This document shows, in pieces, positions 7,827 to 16,135 of a DNA stretch of 64,000 bases (its first letter is position 1; each line of letters starts with the position of its first letter). A program made the position numbers and the translations under genes. The notes beneath the pieces were generated by a model. The model did not search any database and had not been told where the DNA came from. It saw only the letters and a list, made by a program, of their open reading frames with translations. Source of the DNA: CABZJG01 sp902512685. Lineage in GTDB: Bacteria > Pseudomonadota > Alphaproteobacteria > Rhodobacterales > Rhodobacteraceae. The stretch covers positions 1,488,001 through 1,552,000 of the forward strand of contig CP179201.1 in NCBI GenBank assembly GCA_051201605.1, read 5' to 3'.

Positions 7827-7832
7827 GACCGC
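7746..7832 (-). tRNA. tRNA-Leu(GAG)
   Basis: Reading the minus strand gives a full cloverleaf. The acceptor GCGGUCG pairs with CGACCGC, followed by discriminator A and an encoded CCA. The anticodon stem CAGCG/CGCUG encloses UUGAGGU with anticodon GAG, and a long variable arm typical of leucine tRNAs follows. The 3' end faces the island and was evidently used as its integration site. Confidence 0.93.
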
Positions 7833-7941
7833 ACGCTCATGGTCAGGCGGGCATAGCGAAATATGGCCGGGATGTGAAGTGGCAATTTGAATGCTCATGA
7901 AAAAAAATCATGGCTTTTGGTCTTGTTATAAGGACGGTGCT

Positions 7942-8736
7942 TTACTGGCCCTTAAATTTCGGCGCACGCTTTTCATTAAAAGCTAGCACGCCTTCCCGGC
8001 GGTCTTGGGTCGGGATCGTGTGGTTATAGGCTTCGATTTCAAATGCCAAACCGTCAGAAAGCCCCATCTGCAAGCCTTTGTGGATGGCCTGCTTCGCTTG
8101 CCGAACAGCAACGGGAGCGTTTTCTGCAATGTTCTCGGCCAGCGATAGAACCGTGGGCATCAAGTCCTGCGGTGGGTAAATCGCATTGGCCAGTCCCCAA
8201 TCAAGAGCCTCTTGCGCGCCAAACACCTGCCCGGAGAAAATAAGTTCTTTGGCACGGCGTTCGCCAACTGCTCGGGATAAGGTTTGCGTGCCGCCAGCGC
8301 CGGGAATAATCCCGATGCGCACCTCGGTTTGCGCAAAACGGGCGGTTTTTGAAACATAGACAAAATCCAGCGCTGCTGCCAATTCACATCCACCGCCATA
8401 GGCCGCCCCGTTTATGGCGCCAATTACGGGCAGGGGGCAGGCGATGATAGCGCGAACCATACGTTCATAAATCAGATGCTGAGCCTGCCATTCGGCGTCG
8501 CTCATCCCGTTGCGTTCTTTCAAATCGCCGCCAGCGCAAAAAGCCCTATCACCAGCACCGGTCAAGACCACGACCCTAATATCTTGCGCATCGAGGGCTA
8601 TGGTTTCAAATAAATCAAAAAGCTCACGCGCCATCATGGTGTTAAAGGCATTTGCCGCCTCTGGCCGGTTAAGCGTAACCTGCAAGACATGCTTTGAAGG
8701 CTCTTGCAGCAAGAGTGTGTCATAAGCTTTGAGCAT
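7942..8736 (-). CDS. Enoyl-CoA hydratase/isomerase (crotonase) family protein
   Basis: A 264-residue soluble CoA enzyme. Oxyanion-hole segments are AFCAGGDLKER and GAAYGGGCELAAALD. Both acidic positions used by hydratases appear present: Glu in GGCEL and Glu in AQTEVRIG before PGAGGTQ. Hydration of an unsaturated acyl-CoA is therefore plausible, but the substrate is unknown. The ATG at 8736 is preferred because AGAGG lies eight bases upstream; a longer frame has no such site. The gene is divergent from the CoA-transferase and acyl-CoA dehydrogenase pair, and the three together suggest a small carboxylic-acid degradation module. Confidence 0.88.
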   Translation of the reverse strand: MLKAYDTLLLQEPSKHVLQVTLNRPEAANAFNTMMARELFDLFETIALDAQDIRVVVLTGAGDRAFCAGGDLKERNGMSDAEWQAQHLIYERMVRAIIACPLPVIGAINGAAYGGGCELAAALDFVYVSKTARFAQTEVRIGIIPGAGGTQTLSRAVGERRAKELIFSGQVFGAQEALDWGLANAIYPPQDLMPTVLSLAENIAENAPVAVRQAKQAIHKGLQMGLSDGLAFEIEAYNHTIPTQDRREGVLAFNEKRAPKFKGQ

Positions 8737-8917
8737 TATCAGGCCTCTTTGCAAGTTTTGTTGGCGGCTTTCTCGTATGATAGTAGGACTAGATTATGGC
8801 CGTGCCAAGCGTCATTTGCCAATTTTGGCAACAGGTTGCACGAAGTTAAATCAAGTTTGCGTTGGATCATTCCACCTGTATAGATTTGAAAGAGAGAAAA
8901 GTTTTGGGTGAAGAGCG

Positions 8918-10072
8918 ATGGCACTTGATGGGGAATTAGAGGGCATATCTGTTGTGTCTTTGGAGCAGGCTGTTGCCGCGCCTTACTGCGGAATGCTGTT
9001 GGCCGATGCGGGCGCCCGTGTGATTAAGGTTGAGAGGCCAGAGGGGGATTTTGCAAGAGGGTATGACAAAGGCGCAGAAGGCCAAAGTGCAATCTTTGCC
9101 TGGCTTAACCGGGGCAAGGAAGCGCTGTGTTTGAATCTAAAAGATGCAAAGGATTTCGCGGTTTTGCTAGAAATGATCACGCGGTCGGATATTTTACTCA
9201 GTAATCTCGCGCCCGGCGCAATGGACCGGTTGGGTTTGAACGGTGCTGTGCTTCGACAAAAGACCCCCGGATTGATTACCTGCCGCATTTCTGGATATGG
9301 CGAAAGCGGGCCTGCGGCGCAGAAAAAGGCTTATGATTTTCTGGTGCAGGCTGAAACCGGCATTTGTGCGGTCACGGGCAGCCCAGAGGCCCCGGCCAGA
9401 GTGGGTATATCAGTCACGGATATTTCCACGGGGCTGACCGCATTTTCGGCAATTTTGCGTGCATTGATCCAGCGTGGGCGCACCGGGCAAGGCGTTGATT
9501 TGTCGATTTCCATGTTTGATGTGATGGCCGATTGGATGAATATGCCGCTGCTGGCTCACCGCTATATGGGCGGTGCGCCGGATCGGATGGGGTTGAAGCA
9601 TTCCTTTATAGCCCCCTATGGGGCGTTTGTTTGTGCAGATGATCAACAGGTCTTATTGGCGATCCAGAGCGATCGTGAGTTTTCTATTTTTTGCGATCAG
9701 GTTCTCGGACAACCCGAGTTGGCAAAAGATCCAAAATTTGCTGATAATCCAGCCCGATACGCCAAACGCGAAGAACTTTATGCAATTGTTACGCAGTGTT
9801 TTTCTCAGTTTTCTGCCAATTCTGTCGCCGAGCGTTTAGATGCTGCAGGCATTGCCAATGCCACATTGAATTCGGTGGCCGATCTTTCGGCGCATCCTTG
9901 TTTGAAAAATTCTGCGGCCTCGTTTGGCGCCGCCAAGATCACAATGGCGGCTTTGCCGATCCCTAGCGCGCAGGCAGCGGTAAAAATGGTGCCAACTCTT
10001 GATCAGCATGGGGATGCTATACGTCGGGAATTTGCGCCACAATATTCAAAGGTTAAAAAAGATGAACTATGA
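8918..10072 (+). CDS. CaiB/BaiF family CoA transferase
   Basis: A 384-residue class III CoA transferase that would move CoA onto an organic acid. The opening VVSLEQAVAAPYCGMLLADAGARVIKVE is the standard CoA-binding start. The catalytic Asp is most likely the one in GISVTDISTG. The length is normal for the family. A purine-rich GAAGAG precedes the ATG. It overlaps the next gene by 11 bp, so activation and oxidation of the same acid are probably coupled. The specific acid cannot be read from sequence. Confidence 0.88.
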   Translation: MALDGELEGISVVSLEQAVAAPYCGMLLADAGARVIKVERPEGDFARGYDKGAEGQSAIFAWLNRGKEALCLNLKDAKDFAVLLEMITRSDILLSNLAPGAMDRLGLNGAVLRQKTPGLITCRISGYGESGPAAQKKAYDFLVQAETGICAVTGSPEAPARVGISVTDISTGLTAFSAILRALIQRGRTGQGVDLSISMFDVMADWMNMPLLAHRYMGGAPDRMGLKHSFIAPYGAFVCADDQQVLLAIQSDREFSIFCDQVLGQPELAKDPKFADNPARYAKREELYAIVTQCFSQFSANSVAERLDAAGIANATLNSVADLSAHPCLKNSAASFGAAKITMAALPIPSAQAAVKMVPTLDQHGDAIRREFAPQYSKVKKDEL

Positions 10073-11219
10073 ACTGGATCATCCTGAAATTCGCCACGCG
10101 GTCAGTAAGCTTTGCGCGAATTTTCCCGGGCCTTATTGGCAAAAATGCGATCGTGAAAATAGCTATCCCAGCGAATTTGTGGCGGCATTGACAGACGCGG
10201 GGTATTTGGCTGCCTTGATCCCTGAAAAGTTCGGGGGTCTGTCATTGCCCTTGTCAGCCGCCGCGGCAATCTTGGAAGAAATCCACCGTTCAGGTGGCAA
10301 TGCGGCCGCATGCCATGCACAAATGTACACCATGGGCACTCTTCTACGGCATGGATCAGAAACGCAAAAGGCGCAGTACCTGCCTGATGTTGCCAGCGGC
10401 GCCCTTAGGTTGCAGGCCTTTGGCGTCACCGAACCCAGCAGCGGCACGGATACCACATCGCTAAAGTGCACAGCGCGGCGCGAGGGGGACACCTATGTGG
10501 TCAATGGTCAGAAAATCTGGACAAGCCGGGCGGAACACTCGGATCTTTTAGTGCTTTTGGCGCGCACCACGCCGCGCGATCAAGTGGCCAAAAAAACTCA
10601 AGGTCTATCAGTGTTTTTGGTGGATATGCGGGATGTGCTTGGGACGTCACTGACCATTCGGCCCATTCGTACAATGATGAACCATGCCACAACCGAGCTG
10701 TTCTTTGATGAAATGCCGGTTCCAGCGGCCAATCTGATTGGTGAAGAAGGGCAGGGGTTTCGCTATATCCTATCGGGCATGAATGCCGAACGTATTTTGA
10801 TTGCGGCTGAATGTATTGGGGATGCAAAGTGGTTTATCGAAAAAGCTTCTCACTATGCCAGTGACCGAACAGTGTTTGATCGGCCGATCGGGCAAAACCA
10901 AGGGGTGCAGTTTCCCATAGCCCGCGCCTATTCGCAAATGCGTGCCGCAGAACTGATGCTGAAGCAAGCGATTGCGCTTTATGAAGCGGGCGGCAATCCG
11001 GGTGAAGAGGCCAATTTGGCAAAGCTTTTGGCCGCAGATGCACAATGGGCGGCGGCAGAGGCCTGTGTACAAACCCATGGCGGGTTTGGCTTTGCTGAAG
11101 AATACGATGTCGAGCGCAAATTTCGCGAGGCACGGCTTTATCAGGTAGCGCCGATTTCGACCAACCTTATCTTAAGTTACATCTCCGAGCACGTGCTGGA
11201 CATGCCCCGATCATACTAA
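10062..11219 (+). CDS. Acyl-CoA dehydrogenase family protein
   Basis: A 385-residue FAD flavoprotein that introduces a double bond into an acyl-CoA. Family segments: FGVTEPSSGTDTTSLKCTA (FAD/substrate loop), GQKIWTSRAEHSDLL, and THGGFGFAEEYDVER. In the C-terminal stretch where many members have the catalytic Glu (YEGT), this one reads LYQVAPIST, so the base must lie elsewhere or the chemistry differs. The start MNYELDHPEIRHAV is chosen because it overlaps the CoA-transferase end and matches family N-termini. Together with that transferase and the divergent crotonase it could form an acid beta-oxidation step. Confidence 0.87.
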   Translation: MNYELDHPEIRHAVSKLCANFPGPYWQKCDRENSYPSEFVAALTDAGYLAALIPEKFGGLSLPLSAAAAILEEIHRSGGNAAACHAQMYTMGTLLRHGSETQKAQYLPDVASGALRLQAFGVTEPSSGTDTTSLKCTARREGDTYVVNGQKIWTSRAEHSDLLVLLARTTPRDQVAKKTQGLSVFLVDMRDVLGTSLTIRPIRTMMNHATTELFFDEMPVPAANLIGEEGQGFRYILSGMNAERILIAAECIGDAKWFIEKASHYASDRTVFDRPIGQNQGVQFPIARAYSQMRAAELMLKQAIALYEAGGNPGEEANLAKLLAADAQWAAAEACVQTHGGFGFAEEYDVERKFREARLYQVAPISTNLILSYISEHVLDMPRSY

Positions 11220-11224
11220 AACAG

Positions 11225-11623
11225 CTATTCCAGTTCTTCGATTGGGGCGTCGGCCTTAAGCCATGCGCTAAAACCGCCTGCAATATGCGCAACAGGGGCA
11301 AGTCCCATTTCCATGGCAACTTGGGCACTTAGGGCCGACCGCCACGCGCTGGCACAGTAAAACAGATAAGTTTTATCCTGATTGAATATCTCTTTATGGT
11401 AGGGGCTTTCTGGATCAATCCAAAATTCCAACATTCCGCGCGGGCACGAAAAAGCGCCAGGGATTTTTCCACTGCGCTTTAATTCGCGAATATCACGCAG
11501 ATCGACAAAGACATGGTCGGGGCTGTCCAGAAGGGCTTGCGCCTCTTCAATGGACACTGTTTTGACAACTTTATTTGCCTCGGCCAAGAGCAATTTGACG
11601 CCTTTTGTGATGGTTTGAGCCAT
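11225..11623 (-). CDS. Rhodanese-domain sulfurtransferase
   Basis: A single rhodanese domain of 132 residues. The active-site loop YCASAWRSA contains the candidate sulfur-carrying Cys, and FVDLRDIREL and HIAGGFSAWLKADAP are the conserved flanks. The start codon is taken at MAQTITKG, nine bases after AGGA and two bases beyond the stop of the preceding gene. It is the last gene of the methanethiol oxidase operon, where handling of the released sulfide or sulfane sulfur is a reasonable role (inference). Confidence 0.85.
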   Translation of the reverse strand: MAQTITKGVKLLLAEANKVVKTVSIEEAQALLDSPDHVFVDLRDIRELKRSGKIPGAFSCPRGMLEFWIDPESPYHKEIFNQDKTYLFYCASAWRSALSAQVAMEMGLAPVAHIAGGFSAWLKADAPIEELE

Positions 11624-11625
11624 TG

Positions 11626-12084
11626 CTATATTCCTAGGTGTAGTTTGGGTTTCCAAAATGGGCGAAAAAGTTCAATCTTTGGGCAGCGGTTCATCACCAC
11701 CTGCAGGCCTGCGTCTTCGGCAAGGCGGGCAGCTTCGTCATCGCACACGCCAATCTGTCCCCAAAGAACTTTGGCGCCAATTGCAACCGCTTCCTGCGCA
11801 ATGCCAAGTAAATCTTCAGGGCGGCGGAACACTTCGACCATATCCACTGGCCGGTCTATTTCTGCCAGCGAATTAAAAACTTTTAATCCGCGGATTTCGG
11901 TCACATCCGGGCGCGGGTTGACAGGGATCATTTCATATCCGGTTTCGTGCAATACGCGCAAAACACCATAGCTGAACTTGGTTTTATCGGGGCTGGCACC
12001 CACCATAGCGATGGTCTTGACCGACTTTAAAATGCCTTGCAGGTAGCTGTCGCTATAGGGCTCATCGTGGTTCATGTAGCTCAT
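11626..12084 (-). CDS. CoA-binding domain protein (YccU-like)
   Basis: A 152-residue Rossmann-like protein of the succinyl-CoA-synthetase-type CoA-binding family. Signature parts are TIAMVGASPDKTKFSYGV, YEMIPVNPR and VDMVEVFRRPEDL. No catalytic residues are known for stand-alone members. It overlaps the upstream ferredoxin gene by four bases (ATGA), which indicates translational coupling within this sulfur operon. Confidence 0.85.
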   Translation of the reverse strand: MSYMNHDEPYSDSYLQGILKSVKTIAMVGASPDKTKFSYGVLRVLHETGYEMIPVNPRPDVTEIRGLKVFNSLAEIDRPVDMVEVFRRPEDLLGIAQEAVAIGAKVLWGQIGVCDDEAARLAEDAGLQVVMNRCPKIELFRPFWKPKLHLGI

Positions 12085-12449
12085 TGATTTGTCTCCTGCG
12101 GGGCGGCGATATCCGCTTTAAGCTCATGTGGGGAAAGGGGGTCCAAAAACGGGTTGCGATAAAGCTTGTCATGGCTTTCAACGCCGATTTCCAACGTGCA
12201 GTCCCCCAAGGGGCGCGCAACACATAAAATCACGTAACCATTGTTGATCTGGCGGTTGTTCAATGCCACCTGACGGCGCTGGTCAACTTTGCCAGCGGTT
12301 AGTTTGGCGGCGCAGGTAATGCAGCCGCCATATTTGCACCCATATGGCAAATCTACACCTTGCGAGCGAAGGCTATCCAGCAGAGGTTTGCGATGGTCGA
12401 CCTGATAGGTCGCGCTGTCCCTGTTGGCAATGGTAATGGTGTGCATCAT
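12081..12449 (-). CDS. [2Fe-2S] ferredoxin, plant type
   Basis: A ferredoxin of about 122 residues with cluster ligands CKYGGCITC and a fourth Cys in VILCVARP. The start is placed at the ATG that overlaps the methanethiol oxidase stop (ATGA), giving MMHTITIANRD; a longer frame would extend into the upstream gene. The C-terminal 25 residues extend beyond the domain. It probably carries electrons for a reaction linked to the oxidase operon. Confidence 0.85.
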   Translation of the reverse strand: MMHTITIANRDSATYQVDHRKPLLDSLRSQGVDLPYGCKYGGCITCAAKLTAGKVDQRRQVALNNRQINNGYVILCVARPLGDCTLEIGVESHDKLYRNPFLDPLSPHELKADIAAPQETNQ

Positions 12450-13795
12450 AGCCAGATGTCGCTTGTGCAATCACCGCCCGGATAGCGGGCTTCGTGACAA
12501 CGGCTTGGGCCATTTGGCTCTTGTCCAAAGTCCACAATGAAATCTGGATTAAGCGTCATACCACCATTTTCTGGATCGCAATCAATCATCACCATAACGC
12601 CGCCTTGTTCACGAATTTCGGGATAGAATTGGTTGTCCCATGTGGAAAACAGCGAGGTCGTTACATAAAGCCGTTTGCCATCAAGGCTAAGCTGGAACAT
12701 TTGCGGACCGCCGGCCATTTTAACGCCGTTCACCTCGGGTGCTTTGCCCAGCAATCCGCCCATCCAGACCTGACCAGTCAACACCGGGTTGTGCGGGTCG
12801 CTAATATCATACTGGCGCATATCACCATGCAGCCAATTATTGAGGTAGAGATATTTGTCATCCATCGACACTAGGATCGCTGACATCACGCCGGGCACCG
12901 GAATAGGCCATTCTGGATGCGGCTCATTGCCAACATCGATTATTTTTTCCCATTGCCACTTACCGGCATCATTTTTCCACCAATGAATGACGTTTGAGCT
13001 GAGCGCAGCCCCGCAAAAGCCGTGGGTGCTGTCGGGATCATGGTGAAACTTCACTTCGAGCGGGATCAGGCCATCTTCGCCAAGATACATGGTTTCAATG
13101 GGCTCTCTTTTTTCAAAATCCCAAAAATGCAGCTCGCGGCCATATTTTAAGTGGCCAACTTCTTCCAAATCAAAGCCGGGCATGAAGGTGTTCGGGGCAG
13201 CCCATTCCGAGCTGACCATCACATTATGGCGCGGTTGGTACCAGAAATCGTAGCCAAACTTTATGTCGCCCATGGAGTTTTCCCACCGGCCGATGATTTC
13301 GAAATCTTTATTCAGGTGCAAATAGCCACCCGGCGCTTCGCCTTTGGCATTACCAAGAAACGAGATAATTATTTCTGAACCAAGACAATGCACCGTGTGT
13401 GGGCCGCTCAGATCCGTTTTGGATTTAATCTCTGCCCCGTCGATCACTTTATGCAGGCGCGGCGCACGCGGATCAGTGGCTGTATCGACGACATGGATAT
13501 TATTCGACCGCACCCCCGGAAGAAGCAGATATTTACGCGCCATACTGCTATCATCATGACACGACGAGCAGGCGTTCCAACCCATATGGTGTAGCTCATC
13601 GCCAATGCCCGGCATTTCAAGTCGGTGGATCACTTCAGAATAGGTTGGACTGTTGGGATCGACATCAACAGTAGCAAGGTAATCGGGCTTTTGAATGCCG
13701 GTTCCGGTGTAAATTGCAATCGTGTAGAGCAATTTCTCTTTGGGGGCTTTCATAGCATCGGTCGGTGACGCAAAACCGGGTCCGCAACATTCCAT
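12446..13795 (-). CDS. mtoX: Methanethiol oxidase (selenium-binding protein family)
   Basis: A 449-residue beta-propeller protein of the SBP56 family. Bacterial members oxidise methanethiol to formaldehyde, hydrogen sulfide and hydrogen peroxide. Recognisable parts: ECCGPGFASP at the N-terminus, MGWNACSSCHDD, and the repeated propeller blades ending in CTSDIWL. No signal peptide is visible. It is first of four tightly spaced genes, with ferredoxin, CoA-binding protein and rhodanese following, and lies opposite an IclR regulator across an 87-bp spacer with a dyad. The symbol follows family identity; activity towards methanethiol is inferred from that family. Confidence 0.85.
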   Translation of the reverse strand: MECCGPGFASPTDAMKAPKEKLLYTIAIYTGTGIQKPDYLATVDVDPNSPTYSEVIHRLEMPGIGDELHHMGWNACSSCHDDSSMARKYLLLPGVRSNNIHVVDTATDPRAPRLHKVIDGAEIKSKTDLSGPHTVHCLGSEIIISFLGNAKGEAPGGYLHLNKDFEIIGRWENSMGDIKFGYDFWYQPRHNVMVSSEWAAPNTFMPGFDLEEVGHLKYGRELHFWDFEKREPIETMYLGEDGLIPLEVKFHHDPDSTHGFCGAALSSNVIHWWKNDAGKWQWEKIIDVGNEPHPEWPIPVPGVMSAILVSMDDKYLYLNNWLHGDMRQYDISDPHNPVLTGQVWMGGLLGKAPEVNGVKMAGGPQMFQLSLDGKRLYVTTSLFSTWDNQFYPEIREQGGVMVMIDCDPENGGMTLNPDFIVDFGQEPNGPSRCHEARYPGGDCTSDIWL

Positions 13796-13840
13796 TAGTT
13801 TTCCTCTACCGCGATTCGTTTTATTTGACTTTTATGAGGG

Positions 13841-13879
13841 TATCTTATTATATGAGACAAATGTCTGTAAAGTGAGATA
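13841..13879. promoter_or_regulatory. Candidate IclR operator in divergent spacer
   Basis: The short spacer between the methanethiol oxidase operon and the IclR gene holds nested dyads: an inner AGACA-AA-TGTCT (13855-13866) and outer TATCT...AGATA arms. Divergent IclR regulators usually bind such dyads to control both genes. Binding is inferred. Confidence 0.45.
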
Positions 13880-13882
13880 ATT

Positions 13883-14638
13883 GTGCACCTATATCGTATA
13901 ATGAAAGTTCTTGAGGCAGTGGCAACATCTGGCCGGCCCATTACGGCAGGTGAAGTTCAGAACCTCACTGATTTACCGCGCCCAACTTGCTATCGATTGT
14001 TGCAAACCATGACTTCACAGCGATTGCTTGACGAGCCGGAAACCGGGCGGTTTTTGGTCGGTGAACGGATGGTTCGCCTGGCATTTCTTGCCCAGCCGGA
14101 TGCTGATGTTAGTCGCGCTGCTGCGCCGGCACTGAAAGAGGCGGCAGATCATTTTGGCGAGGCGATTTTTCTGTCGCGGCTTCGCAATAAAGGTGTGGAA
14201 ATTATCCACGTCGAAGTGCCCAAGGACGCTAAACGCTCGTTTGTTCATCCCGGTCTTGGATTTCGGCCGATGCATGCCTGTTCGTGTTCCAAGGTGATCG
14301 CAGCCTATGCTGATCATGGGTTTCGCGATGAAATTTTGGCTGGTCCAATGCGCTTATTCACCCAAAAAACTAAAAATGACCCAGCCGCTTTGCGGCGAGA
14401 GTTTGATAGCATCCTTGCCGAGGGCTATGCGGAATGCGTTGAAGAGATTGAGGTGGGCGTTTGCTCTGTGGCTGCACCCGTTCAAATCGGAGCCATTGGC
14501 CCCACCTTTAGCATTGGCGCCACCGGGCCGGTGCGGCGCTTCACCCAAGCGCGGAGGTCAGAAATTGGCGGCGCATTACAGGCGATAAGCCAGTCGGTGT
14601 CTCAAGTTTTGATGCTGCATGGAGCAGCCCGCGTTTGA
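13883..14638 (+). CDS. IclR-family transcriptional regulator
   Basis: A 251-residue regulator with an N-terminal winged helix-turn-helix (residues 5-65: VLEAVATSGRPITAGEVQNL, RPTCYRLLQTM) and a C-terminal IclR effector domain (about 80-245: HPGLGFRPMHACSCSKVIAAY, EGYAECVEEIEVGVCSVAAPV). The start is GTG. By position it should govern the divergent methanethiol oxidase operon and itself. The effector is unknown; a C1 or sulfur metabolite would fit the context. Confidence 0.88.
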   Translation: MHLYRIMKVLEAVATSGRPITAGEVQNLTDLPRPTCYRLLQTMTSQRLLDEPETGRFLVGERMVRLAFLAQPDADVSRAAAPALKEAADHFGEAIFLSRLRNKGVEIIHVEVPKDAKRSFVHPGLGFRPMHACSCSKVIAAYADHGFRDEILAGPMRLFTQKTKNDPAALRREFDSILAEGYAECVEEIEVGVCSVAAPVQIGAIGPTFSIGATGPVRRFTQARRSEIGGALQAISQSVSQVLMLHGAARV

Positions 14639-14722
14639 GATCTGAGCTATTTACTGAAAAATTAGAGCTGGATTAAGAAAATGGTGGTGGACGCAGTCTT
14701 TAGCGAACGGGTCTCTGGTTAG

Positions 14723-14744
14723 AATTCCCTGTTAACAGGGAATT
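14723..14744. repeat. 22-bp perfect palindrome
   Basis: The half-site AATTCCCTGTT is followed at once by its exact reverse complement. It shares the TTCCCTGTTA arm with the second palindrome 95 bp to the right. Confidence 0.85.
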
Positions 14745-14837
14745 TTACAAGGAAAAATCGAAATTTTGGTCTATTTAGGATAGTTTTCAAAGACTTTACT
14801 CCAATTTACTCAACTAAAAGAACGAGTTACAAGCCAT

Positions 14838-14863
14838 TTCCCTGTTATTTAAATAACAGGGAA
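14838..14863. repeat. 26-bp perfect palindrome
   Basis: The half-site TTCCCTGTTATTT is followed at once by its exact reverse complement. It has the same outer arms as the 22-bp palindrome with four bases inserted at each side of the centre. No T-tract follows, so it is not a standard terminator. Confidence 0.85.
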
Positions 14864-15110
14864 TAAGAAGTTTGGATCAGGGAAAGAAATCAGAAAAACG
14901 GGCAAGCGAGGTAACCGAATAGGGAAGTTCAGATCTGTCAAAATTTACGGTGATGCCGAGAATATATTTATCTGCTCGGAAGGCTGCTCTTCCCCAGTTA
15001 GCAGTCATTTGCGAAAGATGCAGCGAATGGCGGCTTGGAGCCCATTATGACTAATGCTGCGCACTGCTCCAATGACAGCTTAATCTGACACGAAGTGGTT
15101 CTGTCATTTT

Positions 15111-16022
15111 CTAAGTTCTGTAAGGCTGTTCACGTTGGAACTTCTGCTGTTTCAAGAACTCGACAAAAAGTTGGACAGCGCCGTCAATCGAACCAGATTT
15201 CCAACATGCTACAGTTTGCAATTGCACTGTTGCGTCTTTGATGTTTATGGCCTTCAGACCCGGTCCGATTGAGTTTAGCACGCTGTCTGTCAGGACGGTA
15301 ACGCCCATCTCTGCAGAAACCAGGCCCAGTATACCAGCAGTATTGAATGCTTCCTGAACGATGCGGGGCACAAACCCCGAGCGGTGGCAGAGCGGGAGAA
15401 AATAAGAATAAAATTGCTCCCAGTCTTTTGATGACCCGTGGATGAAATCCTCTTTTGCCAAGGTTTCCAGCTTGATTGATCGGCGATTTGCCAATGGATG
15501 GTTCTCATAAACGACACCAACAAACTTTTCTGATTGAACAGCATATTGCTCGTAACTGGCGTTGCTGATCGGGCCAGTCACGAAACCTATGTCCAACATA
15601 CCGCTCTCTAATTTTTGTAGTTGGGGGACTGTGGTATCATGATGCGGTTGCAAGATAATACTGGGTTCCTGTTCACGAAAAGCTTTCAGTACATTCGGCA
15701 AACAGCCAGCCATTGCCATGTCGGTATACCCAATGCGCAACACGCCCAACCTGCCTTCGTTGGCCAGACGCGTGTTGTCAGTTGTATGCTTAATCAGATT
15801 GATAACGGTCCGACACCCATCGTGAAATATCTGGCCTGCAGGAGTGATTTGGACATTTCGATTGGATCGAATGAACAATTCCACTTCAAGCTCACTCTCA
15901 AGATACTGGATCGCACGACTTAGCGCAGGTTGTGCAATGCCAAGGTTCTCGGCGGCACGCCGAAAATGCAATTCCTCTGCGACGGCGATAAAATAGCGGA
16001 TATGTCTAAGGCCAAATTTCAT
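15111..16022 (-). CDS. LysR-family transcriptional regulator
   Basis: A 303-residue regulator. The N-terminal winged helix-turn-helix (residues 1-60) reads HIRYFIAVAEELHFRRAAENL and AQPALSRAIQYLE, followed by the linker helix and a periplasmic-binding-like effector domain from about residue 90. It is divergent from the TRAP transporter/amidase operon with a 113-bp spacer, so it very likely senses that operon's substrate and controls its transcription. The effector is unknown. Confidence 0.9.
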   Translation of the reverse strand: MKFGLRHIRYFIAVAEELHFRRAAENLGIAQPALSRAIQYLESELEVELFIRSNRNVQITPAGQIFHDGCRTVINLIKHTTDNTRLANEGRLGVLRIGYTDMAMAGCLPNVLKAFREQEPSIILQPHHDTTVPQLQKLESGMLDIGFVTGPISNASYEQYAVQSEKFVGVVYENHPLANRRSIKLETLAKEDFIHGSSKDWEQFYSYFLPLCHRSGFVPRIVQEAFNTAGILGLVSAEMGVTVLTDSVLNSIGPGLKAINIKDATVQLQTVACWKSGSIDGAVQLFVEFLKQQKFQREQPYRT

Positions 16023-16040
16023 GATACACTTTTGGCATCA

Positions 16041-16057
16041 ATTAGTACCCAATTAAT
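16041..16057. promoter_or_regulatory. Possible LysR box
   Basis: ATTAGTACCCAATTAAT in the divergent spacer has ATTA/TAAT arms in the T-N11-A style favoured by LysR proteins. It lies about 80-95 bp before the dctP-type start codon. Weak evidence; position is the main argument. Confidence 0.3.
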
Positions 16058-16135
16058 ATTATACCCGCAACACAAATTGTGTCACCTTTCAAAGAATCAA
16101 GAAAAAAAAGACGAACTAACAACTTGGAGAAGACA

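Larger units (their letters stand above)
14639..15110. other. Intergenic region with two large perfect palindromes
   Basis: About 470 bp between the IclR gene and the LysR gene, with no credible coding frame. It contains two related palindromes (listed separately), further CAGGGAA and AATAGGGAA fragments up to about 14930, and near the right end a GCAGCGAATGGCGGC stretch resembling motifs in the spacer at 21.2-21.4 kb. It looks like decayed repetitive DNA. Confidence 0.6.

Noticed and set aside
7942..11219. DMSP demethylation genes dmdB/C/D
   Set aside because: The acyl-CoA dehydrogenase is about 385 residues, not the roughly 600 of DmdC, and a CaiB transferase replaces a CoA ligase; only a generic crotonase resemblance remains.
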